Of a stretch of DNA of 64,000 nucleotides, positions 18,115-25,197 are shown piece by piece. How positions within the stretch are numbered: position 1 is the stretch's first letter; each line of letters starts with the position of its first letter. The notes below the pieces were generated by a model that saw nothing but the letters and a program-made list of their open reading frames with translations, did no database searches and was not told where the DNA came from. The position numbers and the translations under genes are program-made. The DNA is from Paraburkholderia silvatlantica (GTDB lineage: Bacteria > Pseudomonadota > Gammaproteobacteria > Burkholderiales > Burkholderiaceae). The DNA lies in NCBI RefSeq assembly GCF_003096715.1, contig NZ_QEOL01000012.1:62001-126000 (forward strand), written 5' to 3'.

Positions 18115-19733
18115 GCGCGGGTCTTCAATGCGAAGAGTCCTTGCGGGCGTTTCTGGATGATCAGAACAATCAGTAGAAGCACCACGACTTTGGCGGCCAC
18201 CGCTCCATAGAACGGTTCGATGAACTGGTTGATTTCCCCTAGCGCGAGTGACGACACGAGCGTCCCCGTCAGGCTGCCTGCGCCACCCAGTACGACCACC
18301 ATGAACGAGTCGACCACGAAACCCGTACCCATCGACGGATTGACGCTGGCGATCTGCGTCAGTACCACGCCGGCGAGTCCTGCGAGGCCGGCTCCGAGGC
18401 CGAACGCGACGCGGTCGACGCGTTCGGCGGGCACACCAAGGCAGCGAGCCATATCGCGCAACTGCGTCGTGGCGCGCATCAGCAGGCCAAGCTTCGTGAG
18501 GCGGACCACGGCGAAGGTCGCACCGAAGATCAGCAGTGCAAGAACGATTGCGAACACGCGGTTGTAGGTCACGAAGAAGCCGGGCGCGACCTGCATGCCG
18601 CCGTCAAGAAATCCCGGCGTGATGAATTCCACGTTTTGCGAGCCGAACAGAACCTGAATCAGCTTGATCAATGCGATGCTGACAGCCCACGTGGCGAGCA
18701 ACGTTTCCAGCGGCCGGCGATACAGAAAGCGGATGACGAAAAACTCGAGCACCATGCCGCACGCCCCGCAGATCACGAATGCCACGGGAATCGCAACGAA
18801 AATATAGGCGTCAAATAGCCCCGGTAAATGTGCCTGCATAAAGCGCTCCACGAGATATGTCGCGTAAGCGCCGATCATGATGAATTCGCCATGCGCGAGG
18901 TTGATCACGCCCATCAGACCGAACACGATCGACAAGCCCAGCGCGGTAAGCAACAGCACGCCGGCATAGCTCAAGCCGCTGAAAAGAATCGATAACGCCT
19001 TGCCGATAGAAAGCCACGTGTCGATCGAACGGATGGCGCCCTGCGCCGCGGCAAGTACATCAGGATCCGAGCGCGCCGAGTCTTGCGCCGCGAAATTGGC
19101 GAGCGCGGTGCGGGCGGTTTCGCTCGGCACCCTGGCCACGGCCTTGATGGCGGCGAGGCGGTCGGCCTTTACGCTGCTGTTCAGGCCGCGCTTGGCCAAC
19201 GCGAGGGTGAGGACGGTGGCGGTATCCGGATCGCGCTGCTGCCTGATCGCGCGGGTAATGATCACCGGGTCGAGCAACGCGAAGAACTTGTCGACTTGTC
19301 GCGCCGCCGCTGCGCGGGTGTCCTGCTGCGGAGAGAACAGGTCCATCTCCGCCGATGCTACTGCGAGCTTGCGCATCATCACGATACTGGGCACATAGGG
19401 CGCATCAGCAGTGGTACGGGTGCTCGGCTGAAGGCTCGCTGCGTCGAGCGCAGGGCTTCCCTGAATGGTCGCCTGAGCATCGGCGCTGCACACCAGTGCG
19501 CCGTTGCGGATGGCGTCGACAATCCGGCGGGCCCAGGCGCGCTCTTGCACATCGGCTGATACGCCTAGCTCGACGAGTTGTTCCAGCGCAGCGGCTTTAT
19601 CGCTGTGCGAGGCACAGAACGACGTGAGCGCTGCAGTCCGGCCTGGCGCAGCGGCAGGCACCGCGTTTGCAGAGGTAACCCAGACTAATGCCAGACAAGC
19701 GATCGCGAGAAAGATCTGCCTGAAATTGATCAT
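18111..19733 (-). CDS. urtB: Urea/short-chain amide ABC transporter permease (UrtB-like) with periplasmic N-domain
   Basis: A 540-residue protein. It starts with a signal-like segment ending at SANA, followed by about 200 residues of helical, Ala-rich periplasmic sequence; residues ~240-535 are the LivH-type permease with GVINLAHGEFIMIGAYATY and QNVEFITPGFLDGG. The long N-terminal domain is characteristic of UrtB and separates it from ordinary LivH. It lies 72 bp after the binding-protein gene, with a hairpin in the gap. Confidence 0.88.
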   Translation of the reverse strand: MINFRQIFLAIACLALVWVTSANAVPAAAPGRTAALTSFCASHSDKAAALEQLVELGVSADVQERAWARRIVDAIRNGALVCSADAQATIQGSPALDAASLQPSTRTTADAPYVPSIVMMRKLAVASAEMDLFSPQQDTRAAAARQVDKFFALLDPVIITRAIRQQRDPDTATVLTLALAKRGLNSSVKADRLAAIKAVARVPSETARTALANFAAQDSARSDPDVLAAAQGAIRSIDTWLSIGKALSILFSGLSYAGVLLLTALGLSIVFGLMGVINLAHGEFIMIGAYATYLVERFMQAHLPGLFDAYIFVAIPVAFVICGACGMVLEFFVIRFLYRRPLETLLATWAVSIALIKLIQVLFGSQNVEFITPGFLDGGMQVAPGFFVTYNRVFAIVLALLIFGATFAVVRLTKLGLLMRATTQLRDMARCLGVPAERVDRVAFGLGAGLAGLAGVVLTQIASVNPSMGTGFVVDSFMVVVLGGAGSLTGTLVSSLALGEINQFIEPFYGAVAAKVVVLLLIVLIIQKRPQGLFALKTRA

Positions 19734-19763
19734 TGTGTTTCCATTCGATGCTGCTACGGGGAT

Positions 19764-19781
19764 GGCGCGTTTGCGCGCGCC
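19764..19781 (-). promoter_or_regulatory. GC-rich hairpin between urtA-like and urtB-like genes
   Basis: A 6-bp GGCGCG/CGCGCC stem with a 6-nt loop lies between the binding-protein and permease genes, without a U-tract. Such structures often protect the binding-protein message from 3' decay, giving more binding protein than permease. Confidence 0.45.
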
Positions 19782-19805
19782 AATCCATCTTCTTTCGAAG
19801 CTCGG

Positions 19806-21053
19806 CTATGCCTTGCCGATAAACGGACTGAACGGCACCGGCTTCTCAATGTCTTTCGACTTCCAGAGAATGTCGAAACCCTGCTTCGCATTGATCGAGC
19901 CGATCATGTCGCCGCGCCAGAGATACTGCGTGGAAGCGTCCATCCTGACTGTGTAGCCCGCCGGATCGACCATCGACTGGCCCGCGAGCGCCTTGCGTAC
20001 GGCGTCGGTACTGGTCGAATGCGCCTTCGTGGTCGCCTGTGCCCAAAGGTTGATGCCGAGGTAGGTCGACACCATCGGATCGATCACCATGTCCGGGCGA
20101 TGCTTCAGGTTGTGTGCGCTGACATAGTTTTTCCAGTCGCTCTTGAACTGCCGGTTCTGCGGCGTGTCGACGTTCTGGAAGTAGCACCAGCAGCTGAGAT
20201 GGCCAACGAGCGGTGTCGTGTCGAGGCCTTCGAGGTCGCTATCCACCACGTCCAGACCGAGGATCGGAATATCGGTCGCGCGGACGCCCTGGTTAATCGC
20301 TTCCTTGAACATTGCAGGAATCGAATCGCCGACAACCGTCATCACGACGATGGCCTGACCGCCCGGTTGGGCGGCGAAGTCCTTGATATCACGCACGATG
20401 GTCTGGAAGTTCGATTGGCCGAACGGCACGTAATGTTCGCGCCATGCCGAATCCGGAATGTTCTTCGTCTTCAGATAGCCCTTGAGCATCTTGTTGATCG
20501 TGCGCGGCCAGACGTAATCGCTGCCGATCATATAGAAGCGCTTCGCGCCGCCGCCTTGATCGCTCATCAGGTAGTCGATCGCGGGCAGCACGGAACTGCT
20601 TGGCGGCGAGTTCAGATAGACCACATTCTTCGACTGCTCTTCGCCTTCGAAGTGAAGCGGATAAAACAACAGGCTGTCCTGCGCTTCGACGACCGGCAAC
20701 ACCGACTTGCGTGACACCGACGTCCAGCAGCCGAACAGCGCCGCGCACTGATCGCGCAGAATCAGTTGCTTGGAGAGTTGCGCATACATGGGCCAGTCCG
20801 ATGCCGGATCGACCACTACGCCCTGCAGTTGACGCCCGAGGACGCCGCCCCTGGCGTTGATCTGATCGATCGTCATCAACGCGGTGTCCTTTAGCAGCGA
20901 CTCGCCATTGGCCATGGTGCCCGACTGCGAAAACAGCAAGCCGAGCTTGATCGGCTCACTGGTTTGCGCAGCCAGCACAGCCTTAGGCAGCGCAGTGCCC
21001 GCAGCGGTCACCAACCCGGAACCGACTGCCGACAGGAAGGTACGTCTTTTCAT
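19806..21053 (-). CDS. urtA: Urea/short-chain amide-binding protein (UrtA/FmdD-like), Tat signal
   Basis: A 415-residue type I binding protein. The start at 21053 (MKRRTFLSAVG) has GGAGTG 8 nt upstream and opens a twin-arginine signal (KRRTFL) ending near VLAAQ. Diagnostic blocks are IKLGLLFSQSGTMA, LFGCWTSVSRKSVLPVVE, LLFYPLHFEGEEQSKNVVY and IGSDYVWPRTIN, all characteristic of UrtA/FmdD. It is the first gene of the 14-gene amide operon and sits behind a leader terminator. Urea or a short-chain amide is the likely ligand; downstream acetamidase favours amides. Confidence 0.88.
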   Translation of the reverse strand: MKRRTFLSAVGSGLVTAAGTALPKAVLAAQTSEPIKLGLLFSQSGTMANGESLLKDTALMTIDQINARGGVLGRQLQGVVVDPASDWPMYAQLSKQLILRDQCAALFGCWTSVSRKSVLPVVEAQDSLLFYPLHFEGEEQSKNVVYLNSPPSSSVLPAIDYLMSDQGGGAKRFYMIGSDYVWPRTINKMLKGYLKTKNIPDSAWREHYVPFGQSNFQTIVRDIKDFAAQPGGQAIVVMTVVGDSIPAMFKEAINQGVRATDIPILGLDVVDSDLEGLDTTPLVGHLSCWCYFQNVDTPQNRQFKSDWKNYVSAHNLKHRPDMVIDPMVSTYLGINLWAQATTKAHSTSTDAVRKALAGQSMVDPAGYTVRMDASTQYLWRGDMIGSINAKQGFDILWKSKDIEKPVPFSPFIGKA

Positions 21054-21090
21054 TTGCTTCACTCCGACATGGATTAGAAATCGCAAACGC

Positions 21091-21130
21091 AAAAAGCCCG
21101 AAACCAGATGAACTGGTTTCGGGCTTTTTT
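21091..21130 (-). terminator. Intrinsic terminator in the urtA-operon leader
   Basis: A perfect 12-bp stem (21096-21107 with 21113-21124) and a 5-nt loop is flanked by A- and T-tracts, so it can terminate in either direction. In the urtA direction it lies 37 nt before the start codon, so it would stop transcripts unless antitermination occurs. No gene on the plus strand ends nearby, which argues for a leader attenuator. Confidence 0.9.
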
Positions 21131-21143
21131 GGCCGGTGTCGAT

Positions 21144-21161
21144 CAAGACGCCTTTGTCTTG
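21144..21161 (-). promoter_or_regulatory. ANTAR-type hairpin with A-N-N-G-N-N hexaloop
   Basis: Read on the minus strand, CAAGAC-AAAGGC-GTCTTG forms a 6-bp stem with hexaloop AAAGGC. ANTAR antiterminators such as AmiR bind paired hairpins with A at loop position 1 and G at position 4, exactly as here. It ends 13 nt before the leader terminator. Only this second hairpin matches strictly. Confidence 0.75.
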
Positions 21162-21162
21162 A

Positions 21163-21203
21163 ACAACGGAATGGATGCTGTTGGTCCCGTTGTGCACGAC
21201 GGG
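21163..21203 (-). promoter_or_regulatory. Alternative leader stem-loops upstream of the ANTAR hairpin
   Basis: Two mutually exclusive structures can form. One is CCCGT/ACGGG with an 8-nt loop (21186-21203). The other is a 9-bp stem pairing 21185-21193 with 21163-21171 (one G-U, 13-nt loop). Either could be the first ANTAR hairpin, though neither has a canonical hexaloop. Confidence 0.45.
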
Positions 21204-21219
21204 TCAGCGAAAAGCTTAA

Positions 21220-21235
21220 AGCAACCGTCATGCCA
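21220..21235 (-). promoter_or_regulatory. Sigma-54 (-24/-12) promoter for the amide operon
   Basis: The minus strand reads TGGCATG-N4-TTGCT against the consensus TGGCACG-N4-TTGCW, with one mismatch and the invariant GG and GC correctly spaced. It predicts transcription starting near 21209 and a leader of about 155 nt that includes the hairpins and terminator. Sigma-54 control fits nitrogen-limited expression. Confidence 0.7.
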
Positions 21236-21459
21236 GGTTGCGTGGACGATAGGTGACGCTTGCCGCAAAACCTTCGTGCTAAACGCGTGCAAATTGATTA
21301 CTTGCATCTGCGTCAGTGTAAAAGGCATCATAAATAATGCACGTTCTGTACTTGCCTAAGGAACACCGCACTAACGCAGTGCATTTTGCGCACCAGTCAT
21401 GCACAGCGGCGCGCAACTGGTGCGCTTCTCAAACGTAGCAACCATCGTCGATTTTCCGA

Positions 21460-22647
21460 ATGGCACGTAACGATTCTGGAAGTACCTCGGAACCAATCAG
21501 GATAGGTACGCTTTACTCGCGCTCGGGCGTGACCTCGGCTGTCGAGGTCACGCAGCTGCAGGCCACCATGCTCGCGGTCGAGGAGATCAATCGCGCGGGC
21601 GGAGTCTCCGGCCGGGAAGTCGAACTTGTGTGTCTCGATCCCCAGTGCCAGCCGCGCCGTTATGCAGACCTTGCCGAACAGTTGATTCTCGAGCATCGGG
21701 TGCGGCTCATTGTGGGCTGCTACATGTCCAGCACCCGCAAGGCGGTCATACCTATCGTCGAGCGATACAACGCGCTGCTCTTCTACGCGACCCCATATGA
21801 AGGATTCGAATACAGCCGCAATGTGATTTACACCGGTGCAGCACCGAACCAGAACACACTGCCGCTTGCCGGTTTTATGCTCACACAGTTCGGTTCCCGC
21901 GTGAGCATGATCGGTTCGGATTATGTGTGCCCGTACGAGTCTAATCGCGTGATGAGTGATCTGATCCTCGAGCGAGGTGGAGAGAAGGTCGACGAGACTT
22001 ATCTGTCGCTCGATGCTCCGTGGGAGAGTTATCTGGAGGCAGCGAAACGGATCAGGCAACTCGCCCCCGACTTCATCTTTTCGACCGTGGTCGGCGAGGG
22101 CATTCCACATCTGTATCGTGCATTCGCTTATGTCGGGCTCGATCCATACCGTGTACCTATTGCGAGCCATATGACGAGCGAAGCCGAGATCGCGGTCATG
22201 GGAAGCGACCTGGCGGAGGGGCATATCACCTCGGCTGCGTATTTTCAAAGTCTCGATACACGCGAAAATCTCGGCGCCGTCGCGCGCTATCAGGCACGCT
22301 TCGGCGACGATCAGCCGACCAACATGTGCTGGGAAGCGGCCTATTTCCAGATGCATTTGCTCGCGGATGCAATCCGCCGTGTCGGCTCGGACGATCCCAC
22401 GCTGTTACTGCGCGTATTGCCCGGCCTGGAATTCGACGCTCCTCAAGGACGGGTGCGCATCGATGAACACAACAACCACACGTACCTGCGCCCATTGATC
22501 GGCCGGGTGAATGCGCACGGCCGTTTCGACATCATTGGTCGCTCACCTGAACGCGTGAAGGCCGATCCGTACGTCGTCTCTCACATCACGCCGGAGTGGA
22601 TCGCGAACGCGCATCCTGAGCCTGGACGTGCAGGAGTGGACCGATGA
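21460..22647 (+). CDS. amiC: AmiC-like amide sensor, negative regulator of AmiR
   Basis: A 395-residue type I binding-protein fold without signal peptide, close to the 385 residues of Pseudomonas AmiC. Blocks such as IRIGTLYSRSGVTSAVE, GCYMSSTRKAVIPIVE, LLFYATPYEGFEYSRNVIY and MIGSDYVCPYESNRV match the AmiC/UrtA branch, and the lack of export signal marks it as the cytoplasmic sensor. In Pseudomonas, AmiC holds AmiR inactive until an amide binds. It overlaps amiR as ATGA and is divergent from the amide operon, supporting the role. Confidence 0.87.
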   Translation: MARNDSGSTSEPIRIGTLYSRSGVTSAVEVTQLQATMLAVEEINRAGGVSGREVELVCLDPQCQPRRYADLAEQLILEHRVRLIVGCYMSSTRKAVIPIVERYNALLFYATPYEGFEYSRNVIYTGAAPNQNTLPLAGFMLTQFGSRVSMIGSDYVCPYESNRVMSDLILERGGEKVDETYLSLDAPWESYLEAAKRIRQLAPDFIFSTVVGEGIPHLYRAFAYVGLDPYRVPIASHMTSEAEIAVMGSDLAEGHITSAAYFQSLDTRENLGAVARYQARFGDDQPTNMCWEAAYFQMHLLADAIRRVGSDDPTLLLRVLPGLEFDAPQGRVRIDEHNNHTYLRPLIGRVNAHGRFDIIGRSPERVKADPYVVSHITPEWIANAHPEPGRAGVDR

Positions 22648-23246
22648 AGCGGACCGCAGAGACGCCAGCGATCCTGCGCGATCTGCGTTCGCTAAAGGTC
22701 GTGGTGATTCATCCGCAGGATCAGGACGGAGAGGAGTTGCTCGCGCAACTGCAACGCATCGGCTGCGACGTGGAGGTATGCTGGCCGCGACTCGACAGCT
22801 TGCCCTCCGGAACTGGACTCGTGATTATGGCGATGCGCCCTGAAACCCTTTCGGTAAATTTTCCGTGGCTCGGAACCAGCACGTCGCCGCCTGTGATTCC
22901 GGTAGTCACCTACGAAAATCCGATCACCATTGAAGCGGTATTGCGCCTTAACGCGTTTGCGACCATTCCGTCGCCGGTACGGTCATTTGGGCTGCTAACT
23001 GGGATTGCCGTGGCTCTCACGCAATTTAAGGCGTCCCGTGCTCGGGAGCGATACATTGAGCGGCTCGAGCAGAAGCAGGCGAAGGTCCGGGTGATCCAGC
23101 AGGCCAAGCAGATTGTGATGGAAACGCGCGGCGTGTCGGAAGAAGATGCCTATCAAATGCTGCGCTCACAGGCGATGCTCAAGCGCGAGCAGATCGAGAC
23201 GGTGGCGGGTGAGATCGTTAAGGCACACGAAACGCTTAGTTTTTAA
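22644..23246 (+). CDS. amiR: AmiR-like ANTAR transcription antiterminator
   Basis: A 200-residue protein. Residues ~15-125 form a receiver-like domain without a recognisable phospho-acceptor Asp, as in AmiR. Residues ~130-155 are a coiled coil and ~135-195 the RNA-binding ANTAR domain (QAKQIVMETRGVSEEDAYQMLRSQAM). ANTAR proteins bind nascent leader RNA and block terminator formation. The leader terminator and ANTAR-type hairpin upstream of the urtA-like gene are the obvious target. Translationally coupled to amiC. Confidence 0.9.
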   Translation: MKRTAETPAILRDLRSLKVVVIHPQDQDGEELLAQLQRIGCDVEVCWPRLDSLPSGTGLVIMAMRPETLSVNFPWLGTSTSPPVIPVVTYENPITIEAVLRLNAFATIPSPVRSFGLLTGIAVALTQFKASRARERYIERLEQKQAKVRVIQQAKQIVMETRGVSEEDAYQMLRSQAMLKREQIETVAGEIVKAHETLSF

Positions 23247-23267
23247 CCAAAGAGGAAGGGGTAGTTG

Positions 23268-23400
23268 CTTTCCGCCGACTCGCACGGTTTTGAACTGGGC
23301 GAGAGGATGTACCGTTGGCTGACGGGACAGGGCATTTCCAATCACATGGTGGATTCGGCCAGTATCGAGGTGAACCGCCGTGCCCGCCGCCTTGTCTTCA
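23268..23400 (+). mobile_element. IS110-family transposase fragment
   Basis: About 40 residues (HGFELGERMYRWLTGQGI, then SNHMVDSASIEVNRRARR) match the N-terminal part of IS110-type transposases, where the sequence usually continues into KTDRLDA. Similarity stops abruptly after NRRARR, and neither the N-terminal catalytic start nor the C-terminal domain is nearby. It is an immobile relic. Confidence 0.6.
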
Positions 23401-23544
23401 CCAGACGGCACTGCGGCGTACCAATGATCGTCATCGACGTGCTCGCGCGCAGAGTCCCGATCCGAGCACCGCAAATGCGCTGGGATCCCTGACAGCGCAG
23501 CATTCCTGCCAACAGAATGCCATGAAGTCCTCAACGAGGCGCGG

Positions 23545-23744
23545 CCGCACGCCGCAGTCGCTGTCGTTTCCTTTGCCTGTCTCCCGAAGCGAACCGAAAA
23601 GCTCGATGCGCGTACGACGTTAAGGAGGCGGCCATGCCGAGCGAGTGTGTCGACGAACTGCAAAGCCGCCTGCATGGGGTCGACGGTGTGCAAACTTGAC
23701 GGCACGTTGTCACGCCAGAACAGGTCGAAAGCGCTGATAGTCAT
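23545..23744 (-). pseudogene. L-serine ammonia-lyase (sdaA) N-terminal remnant, frameshifted
   Basis: A good ribosome site (GGAAGGAG) precedes MTISAFDLFWRDNVPSSLHT, which matches the SdaA start (FDLFKIGIGPSSSHTVGPM) with the KIGIG stretch and a Ser altered. MQAALQFVDTLARHG follows in frame. Homology then resumes in another frame as IELFGSLRETGKGNDSD, the SdaA substrate loop. So there is one frameshift near 23610 and nothing downstream; only about 65 of ~460 residues remain. Confidence 0.65.
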
Positions 23745-23916
23745 CTCTGCTCCTTCCTTTGAGGATACCCGGGAAATCGGGTTGTCCTCGGGCGGCGCTC
23801 GGGCAGTGGACGATGAACAGCCGGTGAACCGTCGACGTCATCGCGAACTGCGATAATGCGCCAGTGCGGCGGCTTGTCTGGAGGTCGCACGGAGCTACAC
23901 TGTAGCAAAACATAAG

Positions 23917-23930
23917 TCGTCAAGCGACGA
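23917..23930. promoter_or_regulatory. TCGTC-N4-GACGA operator, copy 1 (TetR gene promoter)
   Basis: TCGTCAAGCGACGA is a perfect 5-bp dyad about 43 bp upstream of the TetR start. It shares arms with two copies at 24955 and 25085, which suggests autoregulation by the TetR protein. Confidence 0.65.
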
Positions 23931-23972
23931 TATTTTCGCGGCCGAAGCCGCGGGAACGAGCATGGGAGAGTC

Positions 23973-24815
23973 ATGAAGTCGACTACGAGGAAAGTGGCAA
24001 CGCCGAAGCGCAGTCCCACCAGGGCCGCGAAGTCTACCAGGGGCGCGAGCACGATGCCGGGCGAAACAGCCGCCAGGCCGGTGACGCGGCGCGCACGCAC
24101 AGCGCCGCTTGACGCCCGCGAGGGAGCGCCCGGCAGCGACGAGCCGAAGGGGGCGGCAAACTCCGTGCGCGGCCGCCAGGCAGCGCAAAGCACACGGCGC
24201 CGGCTGCCGCGTACCGAACGTCAGGGGCTGGTACTTGCGAAAGCCGCCGAGTATTTCGCCGAACACGGACTGAGCGCCCAGACGCGCGCCATTGCCGAGG
24301 CGTGCGGCGTGTCCCAGCGGCTGTTGTACAGCCTCTTTCCGAGCAAGGCCGCGTTGATTGAGGAGGTGTACAACCGCGAGATCGCGGGCATCTTCAAGGC
24401 GATCTGGTTCGTGAAACTGAAGGATCGCAGCGTACCGCTGGAGCAGCGCCTGATCGACTTTTACCGGGACTACTACGAGTCGCTGTTGACGCGCCGCTGG
24501 CTGCGGCTGTTCCTGTTTTCGTCTCTCGCCGGGCTGCGCATGGCGCCGACTTACACAGATGCGATCGTTACGCACGCACTCGAAATCGTCGTGACCGAAG
24601 CCGCTCACGACGCAGGTCGTGATGTGCCGTCAAAGATCGACGAACTCACTGAAATCGGCTGGACGCTGCACGGTGCGATCTCGCACCTGGCGATTCGACG
24701 GCGTATTTACTCGAACGACAACTCGCTGCCGCCCGAGGAGGTCATTGCGCTAAATGTGCGCGCATTCCTCGTCGCAGTGCCGTCGCTGCTGCCCATGCCC
24801 GAGGCCGCCGGCTGA
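23973..24815 (+). CDS. TetR family regulator with long basic N-terminal tail
   Basis: A 280-residue protein. Residues 1 to about 78 are Arg/Ala/Thr-rich and look disordered; residues ~82-130 are a TetR helix-turn-helix (ALSAQTRAIAEACGVS-type core, LLYSLFPSKAALIEEVY). The rest is helical ligand-binding domain. Typical TetR proteins have ~200 residues, so either the tail is real or translation starts later; AGAG precedes the ATG used here. It is followed on the same strand by the ABC/Mo-hydroxylase operon and by two of three shared operator-like dyads. Confidence 0.82.
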   Translation: MKSTTRKVATPKRSPTRAAKSTRGASTMPGETAARPVTRRARTAPLDAREGAPGSDEPKGAANSVRGRQAAQSTRRRLPRTERQGLVLAKAAEYFAEHGLSAQTRAIAEACGVSQRLLYSLFPSKAALIEEVYNREIAGIFKAIWFVKLKDRSVPLEQRLIDFYRDYYESLLTRRWLRLFLFSSLAGLRMAPTYTDAIVTHALEIVVTEAAHDAGRDVPSKIDELTEIGWTLHGAISHLAIRRRIYSNDNSLPPEEVIALNVRAFLVAVPSLLPMPEAAG

Positions 24816-24954
24816 GATTCGCGGCGTTCCCTCTCGCGCGGGCTCCGCGGCCCGCGCATCCTGCCAGCCCTCCCTTTTTTGCCTGCCGGCGATCGTGCAG
24901 TCTCGAGATTGCGCCGCGCCGGTTGCGCTCGCTCATCTCTGTCAATCATATTAG

Positions 24955-24968
24955 TCGTCATATGATGA
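24955..24968. promoter_or_regulatory. TCGTC-N4-GACGA operator, copy 2 (one mismatch)
   Basis: TCGTCATATGATGA has one changed base in the right arm. It lies between the TetR stop and the binding-protein gene, in an AT-rich stretch that should hold the operon promoter. Confidence 0.55.
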
Positions 24969-25084
24969 TATCTACTCGACATCATGGGGCTGATATTTTC
25001 TCGTTTAAGTGCATGAATTTATGAATGTTAATGGTGATGCTATCCCCGCTTCCTGCGGATGGATGCGATCGGATAAAAATTAAG

Positions 25085-25098
25085 TCGTCAGTTGACGA
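25085..25098. promoter_or_regulatory. TCGTC-N4-GACGA operator, copy 3
   Basis: TCGTCAGTTGACGA is a perfect dyad with TAAG on its left side like copy 1 (both read AAGTCGTCA). It lies 100 bp upstream of the binding-protein start, 130 bp after copy 2. The gap 24816-25197 holds no other gene. Confidence 0.65.
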
Positions 25099-25197
25099 TT
25101 TATTTTGAAGCCAATATGGTTCGCTCCAATGCGGTCGGTTTTCCCGGCCGTCCCTGTCGTCGCAAACGCCGTTGAGGCAGAGTCCTGGAGCGCATTC

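Larger units (their letters stand above)
21054..21459. promoter_or_regulatory. 406-bp divergent control region between urtA-like operon and amiC
   Basis: This gap contains, in the urtA direction, a sigma-54-type promoter (21220-21235), alternative stem-loops (21163-21203), an ANTAR-type hairpin (21144-21161) and an intrinsic terminator (21091-21130). The part from about 21240 to 21459 is AT-richer and presumably carries the amiC promoter and activator sites; I recognise no clear -35/-10 pair there. Confidence 0.7.

Noticed and set aside
19806..21053. Urease-linked urea uptake as the main role of the urt-like genes
   Set aside because: No urease structural or accessory genes are present; acetamidase, amidase and AmiC/AmiR context favours amides, although urea cannot be excluded.
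21397..22356. 319-residue minus-strand frame opposite amiC
   Set aside because: It is an antisense shadow of amiC with no recognisable domain.
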